Assembly: GCA_025924295.1 (NCBI GenBank)
Contig: JAICEG010000198.1
Location: forward strand, 1-9,177
DNA: 9,177 nt
Direction: 5' to 3'
From: Vicinamibacteria bacterium
Lineage (GTDB): Bacteria; Acidobacteriota; Vicinamibacteria; Vicinamibacterales; UBA2999
Position numbers and translations under genes: made by a program. Below, piece by piece: positions 1 through 6,987 of this stretch (position 1 is its first letter; each line of letters begins with the position of its first letter). The notes under the pieces were generated by a model, which made no database searches, was not told the origin of the DNA, and worked only from the letters and a program-made list of their open reading frames with translations.

Positions 1-1657
1 CCGTCCTGCCCTCACCATCGATATCGATGTTCATGAACGCCGGCGCCTTCCCCAGACCCGGCATGCGCTGCATCTCGCCGCAGAGCGCCACCACGAATTC
101 CGCACCGGCGCTGGGTACGAGCGCGCGAATGGGCAGAATGAATCCGGTTGGACGGTTGCGGAGCGCCGGGTCGTGCGAGAGGGACATCTGCGTCTTCGCC
201 ATGCACACCGGCGCGTGCGCGAGCCCCAGCTTCTCGATGCGCTCGAGATCCTTGCGTGCCTGCGATTCGAGATCGATCGCCGCAGCGCCATAGATCTTCG
301 TCGCGATTGCCTCGATCTGCTGCACCAGCGGCGTGCCGTTCGGCGTCAGGAAAGAAAACTTGTTCTTCTTCTCGCATGCCGCGGTCACGGCGTTCGCGAG
401 GTCCACGGTACCGGCGCCACCCTGCGAGAACCCCGAGTGCGCGACCACCGTTTCCGCACCCGCTTTGAGCGCCAGCTCGCGCACGAGATCGATCTCGCGG
501 GCCGAATCGGTCGGGAAGCTGTTGATCGCGACCACGCACGGCAACCCGTACTGGCGGACGATCTGCACGTGCGCGGCAAGATTGTCCGCCCCCTTGACGA
601 TCGCCTCCAGATCTTCGTTGGCGAGCAGGTTGAAGGGCTTGCCCCCATGAGACTTCGTCGCGCGCACGGTCGTCACGAGCACCGCGGCGCTCGGTGTGAA
701 CTCCCCGACGCGGCAGACGATGTCGCAGAACTTCTGGAAGCCGAGGTCGCTGGCGAAGCCTGCCTCGGTGATGACGTAGTCGGCCAGCTTCAGCGCGATG
801 CGATCCGCCAGGATCGAGTTGGCGGCGTGAGCGATGTTGCCGAACGGACCGGCGTGCACGAGCGCGGGCTGCCCCTCGAGCGTCTGCACGATGTTCGGCT
901 TGATGGCGTCCTTCATCACCACGGTCATCGCGCCGGCCACCTTGAGCATCTCCGCCGTGACCGGCTCGCCCGCGAAGGTCGAAGCCACGACGATCCGCCC
1001 GAGCCGGCGCCGCAGATCCGCCAGGCCGTTGGACAGGGCGAAGATCGCCATCACCTCGGACGCCGCGGTGATCACGAACTGGTGCTCGCGCGGAACGCCG
1101 TGGGTCTTGCCGCCGAGGCCGACCACGGAATAGCGCAGCTCGCGATCGTTCATGTCGACCGTTCGCGGCCAGCTGATCGTCGAAGGGTCGATGTGCAGCG
1201 GGTTGCCGTTGTAAATCGACGCATCGAGCGCCGCGGCGAGCAGGTTGTGCGCCGCCGTCACGGCGTGGAAGTCGCCGTTGAAGTGAAGGTTGATGTCCTC
1301 CATCGGCCCGACCTGTGCGTAGCCGCCGCCAGTACCGCCGCCCTTGACGCCGAACACGGGACCCATCGACGGCTCGCGAAGACAGAGCATCACCTTCTTG
1401 CCGATCTTCCCCAGGCCCATCGTCAACGCGACGCTGGTCGTCGTCTTGCCCTCGCCAGCCTTGGTGGGCGTGATCGCGGTGACGATCACCAGCTTGCCGT
1501 TCGGCTGCGACGCCAGGCGATCGAGCGTCGACAGACGCACCTTGCCGCGGAACTCACCGCACTGCTCTAACTCCTCCGGGAGGATCCCTGCGGCGGACGC
1601 GACCTCGGAGATGGGACGCAACTTGGCTTCGTGGGCAATTTCGAGCGCTGACTTCAT
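1..1657 (-). CDS. fhs: Formate-tetrahydrofolate ligase (10-formyl-THF synthetase), 3' end cut by window edge
   Basis: This cytosolic enzyme makes 10-formyl-THF from formate, THF and ATP, and can run in reverse to yield ATP. The frame is open for 552 codons from the ATG at 1657 to the left edge with no stop. Seen in the translation: P-loop TPTKAGEGKTTT (64-74 region), the family signature GVKGGGTGGGYAQVGP (103-118), HIDPSTISWPRTVDMNDREL (155-174), EGQPALVHAGPFGNIAHAAN (261-280), VTTVRATKSHGG (328-339) and the C-terminal MPGLGKAPAF followed by NIDIDGEGR. Family members are about 555-560 residues and end shortly after this last motif, so probably only a few residues are missing. A GAGGA Shine-Dalgarno lies about 11 nt before the ATG. 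It is the last gene of a minus-strand one-carbon cluster, 61 bp after the reductase gene. The second signature has Thr where Leu is usual (RATK versus RALK); otherwise it is typical. Identification is firm. Confidence 0.96.
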   Translation of the reverse strand, partial: MKSALEIAHEAKLRPISEVASAAGILPEELEQCGEFRGKVRLSTLDRLASQPNGKLVIVTAITPTKAGEGKTTTSVALTMGLGKIGKKVMLCLREPSMGPVFGVKGGGTGGGYAQVGPMEDINLHFNGDFHAVTAAHNLLAAALDASIYNGNPLHIDPSTISWPRTVDMNDRELRYSVVGLGGKTHGVPREHQFVITAASEVMAIFALSNGLADLRRRLGRIVVASTFAGEPVTAEMLKVAGAMTVVMKDAIKPNIVQTLEGQPALVHAGPFGNIAHAANSILADRIALKLADYVITEAGFASDLGFQKFCDIVCRVGEFTPSAAVLVTTVRATKSHGGKPFNLLANEDLEAIVKGADNLAAHVQIVRQYGLPCVVAINSFPTDSAREIDLVRELALKAGAETVVAHSGFSQGGAGTVDLANAVTAACEKKNKFSFLTPNGTPLVQQIEAIATKIYGAAAIDLESQARKDLERIEKLGLAHAPVCMAKTQMSLSHDPALRNRPTGFILPIRALVPSAGAEFVVALCGEMQRMPGLGKAPAFMNIDIDGEGRT

Positions 1658-1679
1658 CTGGTGGTAGATCCTCGTGTAG

Positions 1680-1705
1680 GGCGGGTCCTGCCGTTTGGAC
1701 CCGCC
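1680..1705 (-). promoter_or_regulatory. Perfect 9-bp stem-loop between metF and fhs
   Basis: GGCGGGTCC at 1680-1688 is exactly complementary to GGACCCGCC at 1697-1705, leaving an 8-nt loop. On the coding (minus) strand it sits 13 nt after the metF stop (TAA, 1719-1721) and about 22 nt before the fhs start. No T-run follows on either strand, so it does not look like a classical intrinsic terminator. An intercistronic mRNA-stabilising or processing hairpin, or partial attenuation between reductase and ligase expression, fits better. The structure is seen; the role is inference. Confidence 0.6.
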
Positions 1706-1718
1706 GAAATCTGAAGTG

Positions 1719-3335
1719 TTACCCTGCTTGCCTCATTTCGGCACCCGGCGCGTTCGTCGCAGCGGGCTTGGCGCCTGCGGCTGGCTTGGCGGACCTCGCC
1801 GCCAGAGCCTGGTCGGCGGCTGAAGGTCCAGCCGTCTTGAGGTGCTCGTCTTCGTCGATCGGAACGGTGCGGCCGGGACCGGCACCGCCCTTCCACAAGT
1901 CTTTCGGCCGCCCGGGTCTGCTGTCGCGACCGAGATAGAAATTGACCCACGAGGCCGTGCCCGTCAGCTTGCGATCCGGTGGCGGGATGAACACCTTCAA
2001 CTGATCGATCGTGTTCGACGCCTCGGCGCGCGCCATCACTTTCACCCAGATGCACTCCTGGTCGATCACTTCGCAGTTGCCGTGGAAGGTGCCGCCGCAC
2101 GGACCGTTGCGCATCTGCTTCGGGCAGGTCTGCGGGCACACGTACTCCATGGAACCGAGCACGCAGTTGCCGCAGTTCTGGCAGCCGAACACCTCTTTCT
2201 TGCCGTAGTACTCGAAGCGCTCGAACCAGTGGCTGAGGCGAGGCTGGCGATCGATCCAGCGGAACACGCCCTGGAAGAGGCGGCGCATCGGCGAGTCCGT
2301 GACGTTCTTCGACCACGGCACGAACGGCAACGCCTTGGCGGCGGCGTCCATGACCGTGGGCAGGAACTCGCGCGTCGGCTTCGGCTGCGGATCGCGCTTG
2401 TAGAGATAGAAGCCGTCCTTCTTGCCGAACTGCAGCTCCTCGAAGATCTCCTCCCACTTGGGAGCGAGCTCTTCGGCCCTGCGGATGATCTGGTTGATGT
2501 GCCGTGCGTCGTGCGTGCCGCCGATGTAGGCGCCGGCGTAGCCGATGCCCTTGAGGATCGCAACGCTCCTGGCCGCGCGCTCGAGGCGCGCCTGCAGGCC
2601 CCCGTCGGGCGCTTCCGATTCCTTTCGCAGCACGGCGACGAGCTCGTCGGAGGCCCAGCATCCGGGAGGATTGCCGGTGTTCATCCGCTCCGCTGCCCGG
2701 CGACTGAGGACGTAGACGTTGCCGAGGACCGGCGTCTTCAGCCCGCGCTCGTCGAGATACCGCTTCAGCTCGACGAACTTGACCGCATCCCAGCCGACCT
2801 GCGTGATCGCCATGTCGGCGCCGGCGGCAATCTTCTTCTCCAGCTTCAGGTACTGATAGAGGAGATCCTCGCGCTGGTACTTGAACGGAGAGACCGCGCA
2901 CGAGATGAAGAAGGGCGTGCCGGTTTTCGCCCGCTTCTCGGCGATGTGCGCCGCGAGCTGCACCGAATCGATATCGAAGACGGCGGTCCTTTGTGCCGCC
3001 TTCGGCCAGTCGCCGCTGATCGAGAAGATGTTGTACATCTCGAGCGCCTGCAGCGCGACCAGCGTCTTCTCGATCGTCGCGCGGTCCTGGCCGACGCAGG
3101 TGAGATGTACATTCGGCACGAGCCCGCGCGCGCGGACCGCGGTGCCGACGCGAATGGACTCCTGACCGAGCTGACCACCGGCGTAGCTCGTAATGCTGCC
3201 CGCGGCGATCTCCGGAATCATCGCCAGCTTGGAGGCGATCTCGAGTACCTGCGCTTCGCGCTTGAGGCCCGACGCCACCAGCTCCGTCACATAGAGGAAC
3301 TGGCCGGACTTCACCCGCTCGGCGAGCGGTCTCAT
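1719..3335 (-). CDS. metF: Methylenetetrahydrofolate reductase fused to MetV-type cysteine-rich C-terminal domain
   Basis: The enzyme reduces 5,10-methylene-THF to 5-methyl-THF. Residues 1-300 or so form the MetF TIM barrel: YVTELVASG (Glu18, where the catalytic Glu of the family lies), SISGDWP (Asp109, matching the RGD/flavin-contact Asp) and ITQVGWD (Gln179, substrate-contact position). Residues about 345-465 match the MTHFR C-terminal domain (MetV type), with eight cysteines: C385, C388, C391, C400, C404, C413, C421 and C428, including CxxCxxC and CPQTC. These probably hold a metal or Fe-S cluster. In acetogens MetF and MetV are usually separate subunits; here they are one 538-residue chain. 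A charged, then Ala/Lys/Pro-rich tail (about 490-538) looks disordered. The ATG overlaps the upstream methionine synthase stop as ATGA, so translation is likely coupled. The electron donor cannot be read from the sequence. Confidence 0.92.
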   Translation of the reverse strand: MRPLAERVKSGQFLYVTELVASGLKREAQVLEIASKLAMIPEIAAGSITSYAGGQLGQESIRVGTAVRARGLVPNVHLTCVGQDRATIEKTLVALQALEMYNIFSISGDWPKAAQRTAVFDIDSVQLAAHIAEKRAKTGTPFFISCAVSPFKYQREDLLYQYLKLEKKIAAGADMAITQVGWDAVKFVELKRYLDERGLKTPVLGNVYVLSRRAAERMNTGNPPGCWASDELVAVLRKESEAPDGGLQARLERAARSVAILKGIGYAGAYIGGTHDARHINQIIRRAEELAPKWEEIFEELQFGKKDGFYLYKRDPQPKPTREFLPTVMDAAAKALPFVPWSKNVTDSPMRRLFQGVFRWIDRQPRLSHWFERFEYYGKKEVFGCQNCGNCVLGSMEYVCPQTCPKQMRNGPCGGTFHGNCEVIDQECIWVKVMARAEASNTIDQLKVFIPPPDRKLTGTASWVNFYLGRDSRPGRPKDLWKGGAGPGRTVPIDEDEHLKTAGPSAADQALAARSAKPAAGAKPAATNAPGAEMRQAG

Positions 3336-4339
3336 CTGCCGAGTTCCTTTCGAACCGACCGCGTGCCTTCAGCCATCGCGCTCAGCTTGCTGAACGCCAC
3401 ATCGCGGGGAAGGCGAACGAGGCCGCAGTCCGGTGTGATGATGAGCCGCTCGGGCCCGATGACGTCGAGCCCGCGACGAATCCGGTCGGCCACGAACCCC
3501 GGCGATTCCACTTCATTGGTCTTCACATCGATGACGCCGATGGCGACCTGGAACGGAACGTTGAACTCCTTGAACAGCTTGAGATCGTCCTCGCCGCGGC
3601 GCGCGAACTCCATCGACACCGCCTGAACCTTGGCTTCGAGGATGGCGGGGAACAGGAACTGATAGCTGCCCTCGAACGACGGCTTACCGTAGCGATTGCC
3701 GTAACAGATGTGCAGCGTCACGTGCGCGTTCACGCCGGCCACCATCTCGTTGATGGCCTTGAGCGCCCACGGCAGATCCTCGGGGAAGCCCGAGAAGTAG
3801 GGCTCGTCGATCTGCAGGCGGGTAGCGCCGGCACGAACGAGCTCCTTCAGCTCGAGGTTCAGCATGCGCCCCAGATCGAGCGCGAACGCTTCTTCCGTCG
3901 CGTAGTGCTTGTTCTGAATGCGCTTGACCAGCGTGTGCGGCCCCGAGACCGAAATCTTGGACGCGTGCGTGCTGAACTTGCCCAGGAACTTCGCCTCTTC
4001 CGCCAATCCGAGCGTGCCGGTGGCCAGCTTCGATCGGACGATGCTCTCGTAGAAGTCGTAGTAGAACCGCTTCGAGCCGAGATCGACCTGCACACCGGGC
4101 AGGCGCTCGGTGAAGTAGTCGATCATGTTGTCGCGCTGCGCTTCGCCGTCCGAAACGATGTCGATCCCGGCGATCTCCTGGTCCTTGATCGCAGCTTTCC
4201 GCACCGCATCGTGCATCTCATCGAGATCGCGGCGGCTCAGACGACGCGAGAGGTACTCGTTCTTCGCGCGTTCGAGCCACTCGGGCATCGAGTAGCTGCC
4301 GATAACGGTGGTCGGAAGAATGGGCAGTGGCGGCGTCAT
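3332..4339 (-). CDS. Core-MetE (short cobalamin-independent methionine synthase-like methyltransferase)
   Basis: At 335 residues this matches only the C-terminal catalytic barrel of MetE (about 750 residues in E. coli). Active-site parts are present: TTVIGSYSMPEWL (10-22), SDGEAQRDNMIDYF (63-76, the homocysteine-binding Glu), LQIDEPYF (175-182, Asp178), and the zinc ligands His210 and Cys212 (LHICYGN), Glu244 (SMEFAR) and Cys305 (TPDCGL). It should therefore methylate homocysteine or a similar thiol. The N-terminal MetE half, needed for methyl-THF-polyglutamate use, is absent. Short homologues of this kind are known to take methyl groups from corrinoid proteins or other donors, so the donor here is open. 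The ATG at 4339 has a purine-rich GAGAGAGA Shine-Dalgarno a few bases upstream. The stop overlaps the start of metF, linking methyl-THF production to this enzyme. Family call firm; exact reaction inferred. Confidence 0.9.
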   Translation of the reverse strand: MTPPLPILPTTVIGSYSMPEWLERAKNEYLSRRLSRRDLDEMHDAVRKAAIKDQEIAGIDIVSDGEAQRDNMIDYFTERLPGVQVDLGSKRFYYDFYESIVRSKLATGTLGLAEEAKFLGKFSTHASKISVSGPHTLVKRIQNKHYATEEAFALDLGRMLNLELKELVRAGATRLQIDEPYFSGFPEDLPWALKAINEMVAGVNAHVTLHICYGNRYGKPSFEGSYQFLFPAILEAKVQAVSMEFARRGEDDLKLFKEFNVPFQVAIGVIDVKTNEVESPGFVADRIRRGLDVIGPERLIITPDCGLVRLPRDVAFSKLSAMAEGTRSVRKELGR

Positions 4340-4370
4340 GGGTCTCTCTCTATTATCCCTGTCGGCTTAA

Positions 4371-4426
4371 GGCTCCGGGCGCTGGGCTCCAGGCCTCCAA
4401 GAGCCGAGAGCCGAACGCCAAGAGCC
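4371..4426. repeat. Degenerate 7-bp-phased repeat in methyltransferase-metE spacer
   Basis: Eight successive 7-mers read in register on the plus strand: GGCTCCG, GGCGCTG, GGCTCCA, GGCCTCC, AAGAGCC, GAGAGCC, GAACGCC, AAGAGCC. The first half carries GGCTC and the second half its complement GAGCC, so the array changes polarity in the middle and could fold (for example 4385-4389 with 4401-4405). It fills most of the 89-bp spacer and ends 2 bp from the methyltransferase stop codon (TAG, 4429-4431). Its unit resembles the second array at 6988-7067. Function is unknown. Confidence 0.65.
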
Positions 4427-4428
4427 GA

Positions 4429-5952
4429 CTAATCCCGTTGCGTCGTGTACAGAATGCTCGTCTTCGTGCCGGGCCGGTACGGGAACGGCGCGAAGTGCAC
4501 GTCGTAACCGGCGCGGGCGCCAACGGCTCTCAGGAGCGCGCCGTTCACCCACGTCACGAGTGAGCCGTCCAGCTTCCCTGGCCCCTTGAACCCCTTGCGG
4601 TAGTCGTCCATCTCGCTGACGAAGATGTCCTGCACCTGCAGGAAGCCGCGCGGGTGCAGGAGCGGCAGCGTGTTCGCGAAGCTCTCCCCCGCCCCTCTCG
4701 AGATGTGAAACCGCACATCGTCGGGCGCCTCGGCCAGCAGGTCCTCGAGATGTGTGCGCGTCAGACCGGGAGGGACATGGTCCTCCTCGCGGTCGTCGAG
4801 CACGCGAAGCCGCTCTTCGAGCTTGAACGTGTCCCACAGACGGCGCCAGAAGGCGACGCCCTTCTCGCCTTCGAAGACGGCGTACGGTCCGCCGTCGAGG
4901 AGCTTGCTCACCATCGCCGGCAGATCGGCACGTGAGATACCAAAGTCGGCGACGAGCGTGTCCACCAGCGGCCCGTTGAGGTACGCGCGCACTTCGACCA
5001 GGTACAACTTGCCGTCGCGACGCACGATGTCGTCGAACGGGAGGTTGTCGTACACGTTGGTCAGGTGGACGTACATGATCTTGAAGCGGTGCGCGCTGAG
5101 CGACTTGAACGGGTTCAGCGCATCGAGCGGGACACCGCTGACGTGGTCGCCATGATGTGCAACCGCCGCCACCGCGCGCTCCAGGCTGGTCGGCGAGTAG
5201 TCACCGAGGATGAAGTGCAGCTTCGAGTAGAAGTTCGTCCCGCACTGCTCGTCGAGCGCCTTGAAGCGATCGAGCCAGGCCGCGGCACGCGCACCGGAGC
5301 CGACACCGATCTCGAGGCCGAAAATCTCGGCCGGTAACTGCCCGCGCGTCTCGAGATCGCGGAGCAGGGTCCAGAAATCGGCGACGGAATCGGAGACCGC
5401 CTGCGGATGATTGGCGTCCGACGATCCGCCGGGCAGTGCCGCCTCGAAGCCCTTGCCCGAGGCCGCTTCCCAGTCACCGAGATAGCGCCAGAACAAACGG
5501 TTGAAGGCCCAGATCAGGCAGTCCCGGTACGGCCGGAAGTCATCGAGGTACAGGTGGTTCTCGACATTGGATTCCGGTCCGGCATCGAGGCTCTTCACCG
5601 CGCGAGCCAGGTCGCTCTGGAGCTTGCCCGCATCGGCCTGCCGCAGATCGATGGCGATCTCGGCCAGCGGCAGAGCCTGTCCTTGAGTGCCCGTCGTCCG
5701 GCGCACCATCACCGGGTCGCGAAAGTTGGTCTTGTACTGGATCCAGTCCAGGTGAATCCGCAGGGACGGGGCCATGCGGGCATCGAGGACGCCGTCTTCG
5801 ACGAGCGACATCAACGACCCGGTCACCAGGCCCGCCATCTCGCTCTGTGGTGAACGCTGGCCGTTCCTCGGTTTCTTGCTCTGCGAAATGTGATTGATAT
5901 GAACGATCACCGCATCGGCCGCTTGTATGTCAGGTCCATGACATTGGCGCAC
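4429..5952 (-). CDS. Putative class I SAM-dependent methyltransferase, MidA/NDUFAF7 (DUF185)-like
   Basis: A 507-residue soluble protein with a Rossmann methyltransferase core. Motif I is FGLEIGVGSG (211-220). An acidic residue ends strand 2 in ILGDYSP (Asp251). A motif similar to the MidA 'NExxDALP' is NVYDNLPFD (299-307). The C-terminal stretch with YRKGFKGPGKLDGSLVTWVN (451-470) recalls the closing segment of MidA proteins. MidA relatives methylate proteins (mitochondrial NDUFAF7 acts on a complex I subunit); the substrate here is unknown. The 200-residue N-terminal part shows no family I recognise. The longest frame starts at a GTG (5952) with a poor Shine-Dalgarno; the first 38 residues look unconserved, and the ATG at 5838 is a plausible alternative. 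It heads the one-carbon cluster, 89 bp before the core-MetE gene, and would consume the SAM derived from its methionine. Methyltransferase fold likely; subfamily tentative. Confidence 0.7.
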   Translation of the reverse strand: MRQCHGPDIQAADAVIVHINHISQSKKPRNGQRSPQSEMAGLVTGSLMSLVEDGVLDARMAPSLRIHLDWIQYKTNFRDPVMVRRTTGTQGQALPLAEIAIDLRQADAGKLQSDLARAVKSLDAGPESNVENHLYLDDFRPYRDCLIWAFNRLFWRYLGDWEAASGKGFEAALPGGSSDANHPQAVSDSVADFWTLLRDLETRGQLPAEIFGLEIGVGSGARAAAWLDRFKALDEQCGTNFYSKLHFILGDYSPTSLERAVAAVAHHGDHVSGVPLDALNPFKSLSAHRFKIMYVHLTNVYDNLPFDDIVRRDGKLYLVEVRAYLNGPLVDTLVADFGISRADLPAMVSKLLDGGPYAVFEGEKGVAFWRRLWDTFKLEERLRVLDDREEDHVPPGLTRTHLEDLLAEAPDDVRFHISRGAGESFANTLPLLHPRGFLQVQDIFVSEMDDYRKGFKGPGKLDGSLVTWVNGALLRAVGARAGYDVHFAPFPYRPGTKTSILYTTQRD

Positions 5953-6006
5953 AATTCTTCACGCCAACCAGCCTCACAGTTTATTGCATGATGAGCCGGA
6001 AGTCAT

Positions 6007-6036
6007 CCGCTGTGCGAAAAGCTTTGCGCATAGCGG
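6007..6036. promoter_or_regulatory. 30-bp near-perfect palindrome, candidate operator
   Basis: CCGCT-G-TGCG-A-AAAG at 6007-6021 faces CTTT-G-CGCA-T-AGCGG at 6022-6036. Thirteen of fifteen position pairs are complementary. The two exceptions are G6012/T6031, a G-U pair if transcribed on the plus strand, and A6017/G6026. It lies in the 139-bp spacer between the divergent methyltransferase and HDOD genes, 55 bp before the HDOD start and 54 bp before the methyltransferase start, almost exactly midway. That is where a dimeric regulator serving both promoters would bind. As plus-strand RNA it would fold into a 10-bp stem with a 10-nt loop, but no T-run follows. I see no convincing -10/-35 pair. Structure seen; regulatory role inferred. 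Confidence 0.55.
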
Positions 6037-6091
6037 TAGTTCAAGGCCTCGACCTGAATGACGATTACACGGTCCTGACGGGACCACCGAT

Positions 6092-6973
6092 ATGAGCGGC
6101 GGACAACTGCTTCCATCCACCCTGGTGCGCGGCATCGAGCAACTCGAGCCCATGCCGGTCACCGCACAGCGCCTCGTGGCGCTGATGCAGGGGGAAGACG
6201 TGTCGCTCGTGAAGATTGCCGAGCTCGTCGAGTTCGATCAGGCCATCGCCGCCTCGGTGCTCCGCCTCGCCCGCTCGTGGGCGCATGCGGGCTCGCGTCC
6301 GCCGGAAACGGTCCGCGATGCCGTCGTCCGAGTGGGGACCGTACCTTTACTGAATCTGGTGCTGGGTGAATATCTGGTGCGCCTGCGAACCGCCGCCCCA
6401 CTGTACGATCTCAGCGAAGACGAGCTGTGGGCACACGCCGCTGCCGCGCAACTCGCTGTGCGCGCGCTGATGCAGGAGTGCCCGTCGGCACACCTCCCGA
6501 TGATCGCCACGACGGCCGCGCTGCTGCACGACATCGGCAAGCTCGTGATGAGCCGCTGCCTGAATACGAGCGTCGACATCATCGTGCGTCACGCCAGGGA
6601 GCAGCACGTGACGTTCGTTGAAGCCGAGCGCCAGCTGTTCGGCGTCAATCACGCAGCCGTCGGCGCTGCGATTGCCGTGGAATGGCAATTCCCCGACGCC
6701 GTGACCGATGCCATCGCGCGGCATCACGATCCACACCTTGGTACGTCGACGCCCGTGCTCGACGCCGTCGTGATCGCCAACATGGTCGCGAAGAACATCG
6801 GCATGGGCCTGGGCGCGGAGGGATTCAATCTCGCGGTCGACAGCGAATGCGTCAATCGCCTCGGCCTCGACTTCACGCGCTTCGCGCGCGTGTGCCTGCA
6901 AACGGACACGTGGCTGCGGGAGCTGAGGATTCAGGCATCGGCGATGCGGAAACCAACGACACTACACGGTTGA
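6092..6973 (+). CDS. HDOD-domain signalling protein
   Basis: A 293-residue cytosolic protein that is essentially one HDOD domain (about 8-215) with a 75-residue C-terminal extension. HDOD proteins are HD-related, usually non-catalytic or of unknown activity, and act in bacterial signal transduction, chemotaxis, motility or stress control. Seen: LPSTLVRGIEQLEPMPVTAQ at the start, ELWAHAAAAQLAV (111-123, His115), LLHDIGKLV (144-152, His146-Asp147), GVNHAAVGAAI (184-194, His187) and AIARHHDP (207-214, His211-His212). Keeping the HD pair and surrounding histidines means metal binding is possible. No receiver, GGDEF or other partner domain is attached. An in-frame TGA at 6059-6061 leaves ATG 6092 as the first good start. 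The Shine-Dalgarno is weak, and a small GGTCC/GGACC hairpin (6071-6085) sits over it. It is divergent from the one-carbon cluster, so shared control is possible. Confidence 0.9.
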   Translation: MSGGQLLPSTLVRGIEQLEPMPVTAQRLVALMQGEDVSLVKIAELVEFDQAIAASVLRLARSWAHAGSRPPETVRDAVVRVGTVPLLNLVLGEYLVRLRTAAPLYDLSEDELWAHAAAAQLAVRALMQECPSAHLPMIATTAALLHDIGKLVMSRCLNTSVDIIVRHAREQHVTFVEAERQLFGVNHAAVGAAIAVEWQFPDAVTDAIARHHDPHLGTSTPVLDAVVIANMVAKNIGMGLGAEGFNLAVDSECVNRLGLDFTRFARVCLQTDTWLRELRIQASAMRKPTTLHG

Positions 6974-6987
6974 GGTAACCGGCCCGC

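Noticed and set aside
173..1570. Plus-strand ORF of 465 codons
   Set aside because: It is antisense to fhs, whose minus-strand frame is open across the whole stretch and carries all family motifs. The plus-strand product is Arg/His/Asp-rich and matches nothing; it is a typical GC-rich shadow.
1680..1705. Intrinsic terminator after metF
   Set aside because: The stem is strong but no run of T follows in either direction, and fhs follows in the same orientation.
1654..2901. Minus-strand ORF of 415 codons in another frame of metF
   Set aside because: The product is Arg/Gly-rich low-complexity sequence; the 1719-3335 frame encodes the clear MetFV protein without a frameshift.
1842..3626. Plus-strand ORF of 594 codons
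   Set aside because: Antisense to metF and the end of the MetE gene; Arg/Leu/Asp-rich composition with no recognisable domain, longer than the real gene only because of GC bias.
5990..6007. Inverted repeat GATGA/TCATC as a second operator
   Set aside because: Only 5 bp arms with an 8-nt gap; expected by chance and weaker than the adjacent 30-bp palindrome.
6058..6078. Leader peptide ORF (six codons) before the HDOD gene
   Set aside because: No ribosome binding site and no codon bias of regulatory type; too short to support.
5953..6091. SAM or THF riboswitch upstream of the methyltransferase operon
   Set aside because: I could not find the conserved core of known SAM or THF riboswitches; only the palindrome and a small hairpin are present. 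A covariance-model search would decide.
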